Shown piece by piece: positions 12,873 to 22,978 of a stretch of 64,000 nucleotides of DNA. The notes below the pieces were generated by a model. It worked only from the letters and a program-made list of their open reading frames with translations, did no database searches and was not told the DNA's origin. Numbering within the stretch: position 1 is the stretch's first letter; each line of letters opens with the position of its first letter. The translations under genes and the position numbers were made by a program. Source of the stretch: Microplitis mediator (taxonomy: Eukaryota > Arthropoda > Insecta > Hymenoptera > Braconidae); assembly GCF_029852145.1 (NCBI RefSeq), contig NC_079976.1, positions 17,753,117-17,817,116 on the forward strand, written 5' to 3'.

Positions 12873-13840
12873 TTAGTAAATAATTCCTGCTTCACGAAGT
12901 TCTTCAATAATGGAAATAATTTCATTGGAATGGTTAGTATTCCCGGCTGCTTGTGATGCCATCAATAATCTCAGTCGATTAACAATTTCATTGGGATCAT
13001 CCCAATAGACATAGTCCATCTTTAGTCCTGCTCGAGGTGCTATTTTGTACTTGGGTAATCCTTTCCCCTTTTTTTTCGGTGACGACATATTTTTCTATAT
13101 ACTGTCTGTATTTGATACTTTTATTTTCACGAATACTATTTTCAGCATTATAATTTATTCGATGTGCATTAGTATTTTTGATAATAGTGCCATAATTTTT
13201 AGAATCATTTGCAGTTATCATAGAACTGTTTGGAAATTTTTCGAATGACAATGCTATTAATCCTGGTGTTGTTGAATAGCTCCGATCACCTATATGAATT
13301 GAATCTTCATCAAACTCAATTTCCGAGTTCCCAATCATTAGAGTACCCTTTAATCTTCGCACACCAGTTTGCATATCTAACGAATGATGTTTTGAATACA
13401 ACATCTTTAAATATTTTGATATTGAATCAGATTTATCCGCTCTTATTGGTGTGCTTGTTGCAGAAATATTATCTGGCTGATTCTTCATCATCACTCTCAA
13501 TCCCCGCGTCACTTGCACTTATTTCACTATAATCAGGAACAGTTGAATCATTTTTTTTAATTTCATGTTTCAACGTTCTAAAGTTTTCACTGGTTATTTC
13601 TTTTTTTATTTGATTCGAAGAATCTACCAATTTTTTCAGCAGTTCAACAACAGGTTTAAACGTTTCATTGGCTGCAAGTTCACTGCTGTCTTTACTTAAT
13701 TTAAGAAGCTTGTGTTTATGACGAATTACAGCACTAGCCTCAGCTACCTGCCGCAACATATCGCTTTGCTCCTGCAGCTTTTTACTTTTCAAAGTTGTTT
13801 GAATGAAAATTGCAGCATAACTGAATAATTTACGTATCAC
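12873..13840 (-). pseudogene. Conserved Polinton protein of unknown role, broken
   Basis: The N-terminal part (13840-13469) is helical: SDMLRQVAEASAVIRHKHKL, KLSKDSSELAANETFKPVVE. An acidic linker DAGIESDDEESA follows. The middle part has KYLKMLYSKHHSLDMQTGVR, GTLMIGNSEIEFDEDSIHIG and KNYGTIIKNTNAHRINY. The C-terminus (13088-12873) has KMDYVYWDDPNEIVNRLRLL and NEIISIIEELREAGII. Two frameshifts join the three parts. The middle G.L..G..I motif resembles the protein at 27812-28684 of element B, so the two are likely counterparts. I cannot name a biochemical function. Confidence 0.7.
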
Positions 13841-15716
13841 AACTATTATTTATGCATATAAAAGTATCAAATCCCTTTCTATAACGTCCACTATTGAGTT
13901 CACTGTCTGTATCAATCATAATAAAGTTATACTTATCATAATTCCAACATGCAGTGCACATGTCGTTGAATTGTTGATAAGACATGTTAGTGTTAACGTT
14001 ATCATTGTAAATGTGTTTTAGATTCATCTCATCTTGGCGAAAGATCACGAGCAAATTCGCATTATCTCGTATCAGGTGTTTCGGGATTCGAGTATAAGTC
14101 TGACAGAGATAAAAACTATCAACGTCTTCGTGTCGTCCCATACAGAAAAATGCTCTCACATGATCATGTTTTTCACACGCTACATCATCAAATATCATGA
14201 CTGAATCAGGTTTTGCATCTTCAGGTTTGACAACTTGTTCATGATCGTTAAATGGATAGTAACCAACACCTTTTACAGTGTTAAGGTATAATCTATTTTT
14301 TATAATAAAATAGACCCGATATCCGCGTTTCCCTTATTTGCTGCTGGTAGTAATTTGCCGACCAGGACCAAGCAGCGATGTCCTGGTGCTTATATGATGT
14401 AAAGGGCGCCACTTAGTTATGAAAAGATAACAACTAAGAAAAACAATTCGACTAGCTATAGTGATAGAGAGAGGCTCAACCAGGAGTTCGTGGGTGTGGG
14501 TTGTCCGCGGCGACCTATTATTATAAACAATATTATAGTAAAGAAATAGAAATATATTGAAGAAAAGTAATTATAGATTACAAAAGAAACAAATCATAAC
14601 CCATACATTACATTTAGAAAAGAAAAATAGACAATAGATTAAATAGGAAATACCACTCTCGCGAAGCCAACAGTATACGTAAAATTATTCAAAACTTACA
14701 ATACGCAGTTCTCGACATGCTCACTTATTTTATGATATGATGATGCCGTGCGGATTCAGGTAGACTCTGGCGACGGAGATGACTCCTTGGAGATGTATCA
14801 GGATCGGCCGCTTCAGCTTCCCCTGGATGTTATATGCACCTTCGTGCGTTTGCTTCGTCGCAGGTGCGACAAGATCCAACCAAGTCGGATTCACCAAGTT
14901 ATGATAAACGCCGTAACGTTTATCGGTATTGTTAGAGATAACACTCAGTGACTCGAGTTTATCTCTCAACAATAAGTATTATAATACTATCACCAGCACG
15001 CGACTTGCGTCTGATGATCAGTATAATTATTTATTTAATTTATAAAACTACTAGAGTAACAACAGCGCACTTCTGACTTGTGCCTGAGGTTCACCCTTGA
15101 TTATTTAATAATGAGTAATAATAGCGCACGCAACAATAGTGCCTATTATTCACTCTTGAAAGTTAAATGATTAAAATAAAAACTCGGTGGAGCAAAACAC
15201 AACACGTGCTTGCCCTTTAGTGGTCTTGTTCTAAGTGTCGCCCGTAGCGTCTTACACTGCAATGCCCCCCTCATTTTCCCATTGACCCGAAGATCAACGA
15301 TAATAGTCGAAAATGATGCGTTCGGGTTAATTGCAAGTGCGTAGACTTTTTTAAAGTTGACGCGGCAAAATTAAATTAGAGGCGCGCGCGTTACCGAACG
15401 ACGGTAAATAATATTATTATTATTATGAATTTATTTACACCGTAACAACAGGTTCTATAATATTTTCCAAAAACTTGTGTTTTGGTTGATTCAATGACTT
15501 GGAATAGACATATATATTTTCAAATCTTAATCCATTTGCATGAGTTATCAGAGTTAAGAGCGCAATTGTTTTGCCGCAGTTGGATGGTCTACAGAAAACG
15601 GCTCTCACGCTGTTTGGTGATAATTGACCATGACGTTTTTGTGATTTTTTTTCATGTTCCGTAATATCGTCAAAATTCACCACTGGAAGCACTGTTGGTT
15701 GTTTCTCGAACCGCAT
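13830..15716 (-). pseudogene. Polinton A packaging ATPase interrupted by solo LTR
   Basis: This is the FtsK/HerA-type genome-packaging ATPase of Polintons. The N-terminal part (15716-15448) begins MRFEKQPTVLPVVNFDDI and has SNCGKT of a Walker A loop, preceded by Arg where Gly is usual (CRPSNCGKT). The rest (14278-13830) has DSVMIFDDVACEKHDHVRAF (Walker B region), GRHEDVDSFYLCQTYTRIPK, and RDNANLLVIFRQDEMNLKHI. A 1169-bp LTR with ACAG duplication sits between the parts. If one duplication copy is counted, the reading frame is continuous across the site, so the insertion itself is the main lesion seen. Confidence 0.9.
14279..15447 (-). mobile_element. Solo LTR inserted in the Polinton A ATPase
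   Basis: Plus-strand ends are TGTTAAGG and CCGTAACA, flanked by ACAG at 14275-14278 and 15448-15451. The ATPase reading frame lines up on the two sides once a single ACAG is counted, which fixes the boundary to the base. Minus orientation is suggested because the minus-strand start TGTTACG matches other LTRs in the window. No coding sequence is seen inside. It contains a partly repeated block around 15010-15160 (GTGCCT(G/A).., CACTCTTGA/CACCCTTGA). Confidence 0.82.
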
Positions 15717-15834
15717 CTTGACAGCAACTAATAGCTATCACGAGAGACATACCTTTATAAACCGTAAGGTTACTTTACAATTTTTTCTGTAAGTACTTAC
15801 ATTCTCTAGAATAGACATTAGTCATTGATATGAC

Positions 15835-16592
15835 ATGCTTGAGTGCAGACGTAAACGTGGTGCAAGCATCGTAAATAATATTATCAACCAACTACCAGTC
15901 GAATTGCACATACTGAAGTATCAGTACTGTGGACCTGGTATAAAATTATCGAAGAGGTTAGCTTGAGGTGATCCTGGAATCAATCCTCTCGACGTTGCAT
16001 GCAAAGAGCACGACATTGCGTACTCGAATAACAGAGACAATCTTGCTGCTCGTCACGAAGCTGATAAAGTACTTGCTGAAAAGGCGAGGCAACGTTATCA
16101 AGCAAAAGACGCTGGTATTGGTGAGAAAGCTGCTGCTTGGAGTGTAAACAAAATTATGAAGGTAAAAAGACGATTTGGTATGGGGCTGAAGAAGAGAAGC
16201 AAACGAAAGAATGGTAAAAAGAAGACTGGTAGGATAAAAAGTAGTAAGAAGCCACAAGTAGCACTGAAACAGATTGTAACAGCAGCTAAAAAATCTATGC
16301 AAGCTGGTGGTGATCCAATTAAAAGTGCTCTGAATGGAGCTCGTCAAGCTGTTAAAAAATCTGGTGGGAAAAAAAATATCAGGCTGCTACGAGTTTAACC
16401 AATTCCATCGAAAATTGGTGGTGTACAGGGGTTCTCGCTGGTGGAGCTGCAGCAGTTGCTAAAGCTGTCAATGATTCTAATGCAAGTAAACAACAGCTAG
16501 CTTAATCTATACGACATAATTCTTCAATGGAAGCAATAGCTCTGGGAAAAGGACTATACCTACGACCATACAAAAAAGGTATGGGTCTCTAA
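15835..16592 (+). pseudogene. Polinton A phospholipase A2 minor capsid protein
   Basis: The protein starts MLECRRKRGASIVNN. A parvovirus VP1-like phospholipase A2 domain follows: YCGPGIKL is the calcium-binding loop, and DVACKEHDIAYSNN carries the catalytic His-Asp pair. A long basic stretch (KRRFGMGLKKRSKRKNGKKK) follows, then GGAAAVAKAVNDSNASKQQL and the C-terminal EAIALGKGLYLRPYKKGMGL. In parvoviruses this domain helps particles leave endosomes; adintoviruses carry a related protein. Lesions are TGA at 15964-15966 between the calcium loop and the His-Asp motif, and a frameshift near 16378. It opens a plus-strand cluster divergent from the ATPase. Confidence 0.85.
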
Positions 16593-16726
16593 AAAAAAAT
16601 TATTTAACTTATTGCATCTTCAATTTAGAATTGAGAAAGGTAGGAGCATTCAATAATTTCGAGTTGGGTTCGAACCCACGCTCTTAAAGACCGATACCTT
16701 TACGGTGCATAAGAGTACCCTACCTG
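16590..16726 (-). ncRNA. tRNA-like unit with Pol III-type boxes
   Basis: On the minus strand a helix AGGTAGG (16725-16719) pairs with CCTACCT (16644-16638). Inside are a D-arm-like hairpin ACCG-TAAAGGTAT-CGGT (16706-16690), extended by an outer CTCTTA/TAAGAG helix, and a perfect T-arm/B-box hairpin with GGTTCGAACCC (16677-16666). A T9 run on the minus strand (16599-16591) could end Pol III transcription. It does not fold as a standard cloverleaf, since there is extra sequence between the T-like arm and the 3' helix. I therefore call it tRNA-like, not a tRNA gene. It lies between the phospholipase and protease genes. Confidence 0.5.
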
Positions 16727-16754
16727 GTACCTACGACCCCATCCAAAAAACATT

Positions 16755-17134
16755 TAAAGCTACCACATCGAGCTCTCACTGATATCTATATACGGAAATT
16801 TGCCAGTATAATGGAAATTCCACATTTTCGAGGTGTTTTTATGAGAAATAATCTACCTAAATCTGGACCATGGATTAATGAATCAGCATTTGTCAATCTT
16901 GATGACAAGGATGGACCTGAAACGCATTGGGTGGCTTATAAAAGATTTGGAAACCATGTCATTTATTCTGATAGCTTTAGTGACCTTTAACCACCTAGGG
17001 ATTTGATGGAATACTTTGGTGTTGGTAGCGTGAAATATAACCATAAAAGGTATCAGGAATATAATACTATAATTTGTGGTCCTTTGTGTTTAAAATATTT
17101 GAGTGGAATGCTATCAATTGGTACTACATGCTGA
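16755..17134 (+). pseudogene. Polinton A adenain-like cysteine protease, broken
   Basis: This is the capsid-maturation cysteine protease related to adenovirus adenain. Visible motifs are IPHFRGVFMRNNLP, ETHWVAYKRFGNH with the catalytic His, VIYSDSFSDL with the acidic partner, KYNHKRYQ, and IICGPLCLKYL with the catalytic Cys. A TAA at 16988-16990 interrupts it between the acidic residue and the Cys, and no clear start ATG precedes LPHRALTDI; the first ATG is 16811. It is followed 13 bp later by the penton gene. Confidence 0.88.
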
Positions 17135-17147
17135 ATAGCAATCAGTC

Positions 17148-18739
17148 ATGGATGAATCGTATACGTTAACACTATCAGGAGAGTCCTCCATCTTGGAGGC
17201 AAATTACTTTCCTCCAATTGAGTTATCTCCGACAAAAATTATAGGCTAGGGCTCATTGAACTGTTAACATTTAACTCGATACCTAATATCGATGTTGGTC
17301 ATAATAAATTCTACATAACTACAAGATTGGATGATGAAAAATCTAGCAAAGAAGCATATAAACCCCCTGATAAAAAAGTAGTAACAATACCAACGGGCAG
17401 TTATGAAATTGAAGATATTGAAAATTATCTCATTGAAGCATTGCCGGATGTCTCTCTAAGTCTGAGACCTAATAACAATGAACTTCGATGTCAAATAAAG
17501 TATAATTATCAAATCGATTTTCAACCATCAGACTCTATTGGACGTCTTCTAGGATTTTCTGCTAGAAAACTTAAACCAAATATAACTTATCAATCCGACT
17601 TGCCTGTCACAATACTCAGTGTTGATGCGCTTCAGGTTGAATGCAATATTACAGCAGGTGCATACATCAATGATAACAAAGTGCACACGATTCATGAGTT
17701 CTTTCCAACAGCCTCACCAGGATATAAGATCAACGAAGTACCTTCACACATCATTTATCTTCCAGTCACAGTGCAAGCAATACATACTCTTCAATTAAAA
17801 ATTGTTAATGAAGCTAATGATCGCATTAACAATGTTGGGTTAACGTGTGCTATGAAAGGATACTTATCACATAGTCCCACTCAACTGACTACATTGGAAA
17901 ATGCTGGATGATTAGAAAGCGATGAAAATTCATGCACGGATGCTAGTGGATACTTTAATGTATCTATTCCACTTAGTTTACTGAGTGGATTTGCCGAAGA
18001 CTATCATCGAATTGTTCCCAACTGTCAACATCAACTGTTAATATCGAGAACACAAACTGATGCTGATGCAATGTTACAAACTGCAGCAGAAGACGTAAAA
18101 AATACTCTGCACAAAATTGAATGGATGATACCTCATATTAAATTAGCTGATCAGCATAATATTCAACTTCTCAACTACATCGCTAGTGATCTATTAATAT
18201 CAATGAGCTATCGAACCTGGGAATTATACAAATATCCACTCCTGCCAGCTACAACAAAACAGATTCGGGCAGTTGAAACATCGAATCAGCTGGAGAAACC
18301 TCGCTATGTTATTCTGGGTTTCCAAACTGCACGAAAAAATGCACTGGATACAAATGCTTGTGAATTTGACCATTGTAATATTCGTAATGTAAAATTATAT
18401 TTAAATTCCCAGTGTTATCCGTATGAAAATTTAAATATTGATATTGCACACAATCAATATGCACTGTTGTATGAAATGTACACTAATTTTCAAGCGTCAT
18501 ATTATAATAGAGACTCACAAACTCTATTATCGAAAAAACATTTTCTCTCAAAAGCACCGTTGATTGTTATTGACTGTTCAATGCAAAACGAATCTCTCAA
18601 GTCTGGACCAGTAGATGTACGTCTGGAGTTTGAATCTTCAGCAGCATTTGCAGCTCACACTGCAGCTTATTGTTCGATTTTACACGATCGAATTGTTAAT
18701 TATAACCCGATTAGTGGAAATGTACGAAAATTAGTATAA
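17148..18739 (+). pseudogene. Polinton A penton-major capsid fusion remnant
   Basis: The 5' part is the penton (single jelly-roll) protein: MDESYTLTLSGESSILEANY, a frameshift near 17248, LGLIELLTFNSIPNID, VVTIPTGSYEIEDIENYL, DSIGRLLGFSARKL, TIHEFFPTASPGYKINEVPS, IIYLPVTVQ. At about 17830 the frame passes into the major capsid protein (double jelly-roll): NDRINNVGLTCAMKGYLS. TGA at 17909-17911 stands where the family has Trp. It then continues with GFAEDYHRIVPN, SYRTWELYKYPLLPATTK, LEKPRYVILGFQTARKN, FDHCNIRNVKLYLNSQCYPY, and ends NYNPISGNVRKLV. The penton C-terminus and the first part of the major capsid are missing, so a deletion fused the two genes in frame. Confidence 0.85.
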
Positions 18740-18833
18740 AAATATTGATTACTTTAAGAATTGATAAACATTTTTTTCTATTTTATAATGAATGATTTAT
18801 TATTTATACTTTTTAAATTAAGTCATAGTTAAA

Positions 18834-18943
18834 TACAGTCCCGTTGGCTTGAAAGGTAAAGCGTTTGTTAATTATTTATATGTAGGTAAGTATATAGGTT
18901 TGAATCTCTTAGCCTGTCAAACTAACGGGACTGTATTTTTTTT
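18834..18943 (+). ncRNA. tRNA-like unit with A box, B box and T8 tract
   Basis: TACAGTCCCGTT (18834-18845) pairs perfectly with AACGGGACTGTA (18924-18935). Directly inside is TGGCTTGAAAGGTAAAGC (18845-18862), a good match to the tRNA D-arm/A-box pattern, with stem GCTT/AAGC and a GG in the loop. GGTTTGAATCTC (18897-18908) resembles a B box with one weak position. T8 (18936-18943) follows as a possible Pol III terminator. The 94-nt distance between acceptor-like strands would suit a type II tRNA, but no clean anticodon arm is seen. It lies just after the capsid gene. Confidence 0.5.
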
Positions 18944-18964
18944 AATAGAAATAAAAACACATAA

Positions 18965-19796
18965 TTAAGAAAAGAAATTAATTTTATTTTTCTTTATAAA
19001 CAATGAAGAACTATTGTCTTCGACAGATTGACATTGAGAACAATCACGTTTTAGAGGTTTGCGACTTTCCGCAATGTCACCAGTATCAGAATTATCGTGT
19101 TCTTGACATCTCCGGAACCCTTTGATTTCTTGATCATTCTTCATATCTTCTGACAACAATTCCCAAGCATCTTCAACATCTCCTTTTACGAATAGTTGTA
19201 TAAAGTCATTTGATAGTTGAGCAATATCTTTGGGAGCCATTTTTTAAGATACTCTCTCCCAACAGCAGGTAAAGAAGGATTGACTTGTATCGACTGTCGG
19301 TACCCCAGCTGCGTTTATACCATTCGTACATGCCATAAGCATTTTGACATGCACACTCGGGGTTTTTGATGTATTTATGGTACATGTTGTAGTTGCAGTT
19401 TAAAGATTTTTTGAATCCTCGATATTCCATCATGTTGAGTTGAATGACTGGAACCAATGTACCGATTTTCTTTTCAAGCCAATGTTTCTTTGCCTCTCTA
19501 TCGACGAAAATGTAAAAGGGTTTGTCTGTAGATATTGCCAACTTGATTACATGTTCTACCTGATGGTGAGGTACATGTCCAGCATTCCACGGAATGCCTG
19601 TGCGATTTCTGATCGTCCACCGGTTACTGCTTTCAATTTTAGCAGGCAGTGAATCCTAGTGACATGGTGGTGAAAACGAAGAACATTGTCATGACGGTTC
19701 TTCATGATCATAAAAATGTCCAAATGCACGAAATTCCTTGACTATCTGTTCACCGCGTGCGTCTTGAAGGAATTCAAAGTCCATAAAAAACTCCAT
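18965..19796 (-). pseudogene. Conserved Polinton protein (A copy), broken
   Basis: It begins MEFFMDFEFLQDARGEQIVK at 19796. Further on are PAKIESSNRWT, GIPWNAGHV, DKPFYIFVDREAKKHWLEKK, VIQLNMMEYRGFK, and a C....H......ECACQNAYGMYEWYKR pattern. The C-terminus in another frame has MAPKDIAQLSNDFIQLFVKG, RRCQEH and KRDCSQCQ. The order matches the fragment at 3479-4318 and, for the front part, the paralogues in element B. Stops and shifts lie near 19690, 19600 and 19230. The short DFE near the start recalls exonuclease motif I (DxE), but the homologues have DIQ or YIQ, so nuclease activity is only a guess. Confidence 0.65.
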
Positions 19797-20229
19797 TGTT
19801 CTGTTATTAAATTTATTAATTAATAACGTTTATAATTAGTTAATTACTGATAAAAACTTTTGAGGTTATATATACCTACAATTGTTAGATACAATATTGT
19901 AAATTTTTAGGTTATGCACAGCACTGATTTTATTAGGTTATAAATTTTTTTTGTTGACAAATGATACTGATTCAGCTTATGATTTTTAGGAGACTGTTAA
20001 GCTCCGGGGAAACGAGCTCGTTTATATGTGCTCATCCCCTCCACTATTGACGTACCTCTGATTGGTATTCTAATTTATCCCCACCACAACCTCACCGATG
20101 TTGATTGGCTGATGCAAGCCTGAACCTGCACGATGAAGTCATAAAGAATGTTCCAGAAGGACGCTAACCTCAAAATTTTGAGTCAACTGCGCAGTTCAAA
20201 CCGGTTTTAATTGCGTCGTAACAAAACTT

Positions 20230-20615
20230 CCGGGAATGTGACGTCAGCAAACAGGTTTTGACTTGTCGTTCTATAAATAGATTTCCGAGAATGTGACGTC
20301 GTAGAACAGGTTTAAACCTGTTATTCTATAAATAGAATATGACGTCATTATACAAGCTTAAATCTGTTATGCTATAAATAATATACCTAGAATATGACTC
20401 CATAGAACAGGTTTAAACCTGTTGTTCTATAAATAGAATATGACGTCGTTATACAAGCTTGAACCTGTTATGCTATAAATAGAATACCAAGAATATGACT
20501 TCATGGAACAGGTTTGAACCTGTTATGCTACAAATAAAATACCAAAAATATGACATCGTTAAAACCTGTAATATGGAAGATAGAATACCTAGAATATGAC
20601 GTTATTGAATTGCGT
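20230..20615. promoter_or_regulatory. Array of TGACGTC / TATAAATA palindrome repeats
   Basis: About seven units of roughly 50 bp carry, in order, TGACGTC or a one-base variant, a palindrome of the GAACAGGTTTAAACCTGTT type (or TACAAGCTTAAATCTGTT), and CTATAAATAGAAT. Units alternate in type, giving a composite of about 100 bp. CRE-like sites plus TATA words repeated at fixed spacing look like stacked core promoters. The array lies upstream of the minus-strand gene that starts at 19796 and may be part of an old Polinton A terminus. The rest of 19797-20857 has no gene. Confidence 0.55.
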
Positions 20616-20857
20616 CGTAATAAAATTATTGTAAACATACAGCAAGTGTATGTGTACAATACGCTTAGCATGGACACGAACAATGTCGATAAAACAGTAT
20701 GGACACAAACCATATCAGTAGTATGGTGCAACTATAGCGCCCTCCCCCCTCCACAAAGTGGTGGTAGAGCGCAGAGCGTGGTGGGGACACCCTCGAGTCC
20801 GCCGGTCGTTGTGGACAGTACAGAAGAATGTATATATATATATATATATATATATAT

Positions 20858-22038
20858 TGAAACGAAGTTGAGGTCCACCCCTCTAATAGGGATGAATCAA
20901 CCGTCCGTTACCCATTTAAATTAAATGGGCCCGTGTCTCTTTTAGCTAGTGAGCTAATAATTCGGTAACAGATCCTGGTGTTACCCGGTTCGTAAGGACC
21001 AGACGACCGGTTGGCTATAAATTTATATATGCAAAAGGCATATAAAGGATCGGGAGTCATGGGGCCTTTATAGGGTATTAATATACCAGAAAGAGAGATA
21101 GACTACAGGTAGTTGCAAATGAGCCAAACTAGTGAGAAGCATAAGAAATTATAGAAGTATAATAATAATGTTATTATACTTACCTGTGAGGTGTTGATTC
21201 ACTGGTGTTGGTGATTGAGAGCAATAAATAATTAGGACAATTGTGAGCTCTGTATCACAATTGTCTGGTATAGCTACAAGCAGGTATTGTAAATGATAAC
21301 CGCGGCAGGTACGCGCTTCTGTAAGCAGGTATTACAGGGTAAATCGCGGCAGGTACGCGCTTCCACAAGCAGGTATTGTGGGATGAGATCGTGGCAGGTA
21401 CACGCTTCTACGAGCAGGTATCGTAGGAAAGGAGTGCAGCAGGTATGCACCTCTACAAGCAGGTATTGTAGGAAAATGTCGCGGCAGGTACGCGCTTCCA
21501 CAAGCAGGTATTGCGGGAAAAGGACGTGGCAGGTACACGCTTCTACGAGCAGGTATCGTAGGAAAAGGATGCAGCAGGTATACATCTTACGGGGTTACCG
21601 TCTTCTACAGGAAGGTATGTAGGCTAGGAAGTGTAGCAGGTATACACGAGAATAATCATTGAAGTTAATGATTATTTGAGTAATTAGAAAACATACTTAA
21701 ATATTACTGAATACTTAGTCGTAGACAGGTAAGTTAAAGTAAAAAGAAAAGGTTAAAAGAATAAACTTATTTATTATAAAGACATAGTAGTAGTAAAGTT
21801 GAGAAATTAGATAAAGCTGAATAATTAACGGCGCGCAGGCCTTCTTATAGATTCACGTCGATGCTCATGCGTCGACGTGATGCGCATCCCTTCCATTTAC
21901 AATTCAAATGGAGAGGGATTATTAAATAATAATAATAATTCAATACAGTTCAGCGGGTAAACCAGGTAAACGTGGTAGCTACCCTAGGTAACGGCCTATT
22001 ATCATGGTGCGATAATGAGGGTTCTCATAAACCTCGTT

Positions 22039-22041
<3 letters not shown>
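20858..22041. mobile_element. Probable LTR inserted in a (TA)n tract
   Basis: The segment starts TGAAACGAAGTT and ends AACCTCGTTACA; the ends are inverted copies at 10 of 12 positions. ATAT flanks both sides, but lies in (TA)n, so the target duplication is weak evidence. No gag/pol is present. It carries the 45-bp minisatellite described separately. The call rests on end structure only. Confidence 0.4.
21304..21600. repeat. 45-bp minisatellite with 135-bp higher-order unit
   Basis: GGCAGGTACGCGCTTC-type units recur every 44-45 bp from 21306, six to seven times. Units three apart are nearly identical (21396-21425 and 21531-21560), giving a 135-bp higher-order period. Because 45 is a multiple of three, several frames stay open on both strands (15-residue repeats such as YLLVEARTC). 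These are not taken as genes. Confidence 0.85.
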
Positions 22042-22079
<38 letters not shown>

Positions 22080-22666
22080 GGGTGCTTCGTTTGAACCGAC
22101 TAATTAATTATTGAAGTTTAAGTAGCATTGAATTCCCATAAAATGTCAAATCAAATCTTAGAAAATATTGATTTTTTATTTGACTAATATCTCAGAAAAT
22201 ATCAATCTGAGTGATTCGGTGCTAAGGACCTTTTTCGTAGGAAATTGAATTTCCTATAAAATTGTGATTTGTATTTTTTCTGTAGGTCTTGTTGTTTATG
22301 AGATAATGAGAGAAAAAACAAGAATTCTATGAAAAAATTCGGTTTAGCGGTCCGTACTACCCCACCCGTATGAGTTACGATTTCGCGACAACAGACACTT
22401 TTGTAGTACATTTAATTCTGAGAAAATCCCGACTTTGGGCGAGATGATATCATAAAATGCCGCGGAATTATAGAAGTTTAAAAAATGAAAACCAAAGTTT
22501 ACGTGTATTTTAAATGGGAAATCTTCACACGCTGTGTTCGAGTACTTAATATTAATTTTAAGGGCTCAAACTCTCAGGGAATTTTTTTTGGAGTACTACC
22601 AACAAAATTTCGGGATGGGAGCGAAAAAAAAAAAAATAGTCGGTTCAAACGAAGCACCCTAATATA
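22042..22666. mobile_element. MITE with 26-bp terminal inverted repeats in (TA)n
   Basis: After a (TA)n tract, ATTAGGGTGCTTCGTTTGAA (from 22076) is mirrored by TTCAAACGAAGCACCCTAAT ending at 22663; the full inverted match is about 26-29 bp and perfect. TA-rich flanks on both sides fit a TA target duplication. The roughly 585-bp interior has no convincing coding sequence. A Tc1/mariner-type non-autonomous element is the likely class, by end structure and TA target only. Confidence 0.75.
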
Positions 22667-22978
22667 TATATTTATATATAAATATATATGCTTACATGGC
22701 CTAGTATTAGATGTTAACATATATACGTCTCACTTACCTTACCGTTAAATAATATTAATAGAAATAATTAATACTATAAATGACTTAAATAACTTAAATA
22801 AATGAGTAAGGGTTCATGAAAAAACGACAATATATATTATTTTATTTATATGATTGTATTTTATATTATATAGATTACCAAAACACATAGGTACATTGTA
22901 TATACGTCTTTATTTTATTATATAATTGATTACCAAATTACATAGAATATTTAAAATATTATATTGCTATCTTTATGT
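22667..22978. other. AT-rich left flank of Polinton B
   Basis: No gene is seen. Short words such as GATTACCAAA(A/T) and TATATACGTCT recur (22724, 22868-22935). I could not find a terminal inverted repeat matching the right side of element B, so its left boundary is undetermined. Confidence 0.4.

Noticed and set aside
18834..18935. A genuine functional tRNA gene
   Set aside because: Acceptor-like helix and D arm fit, but no clean anticodon arm or standard T arm could be folded, so only a tRNA-like call is supported.
21274..21622. Frames of about 100 residues on both strands
   Set aside because: They are created by the 45-bp minisatellite, whose unit length is a multiple of three; both strands cannot be explained as genes.
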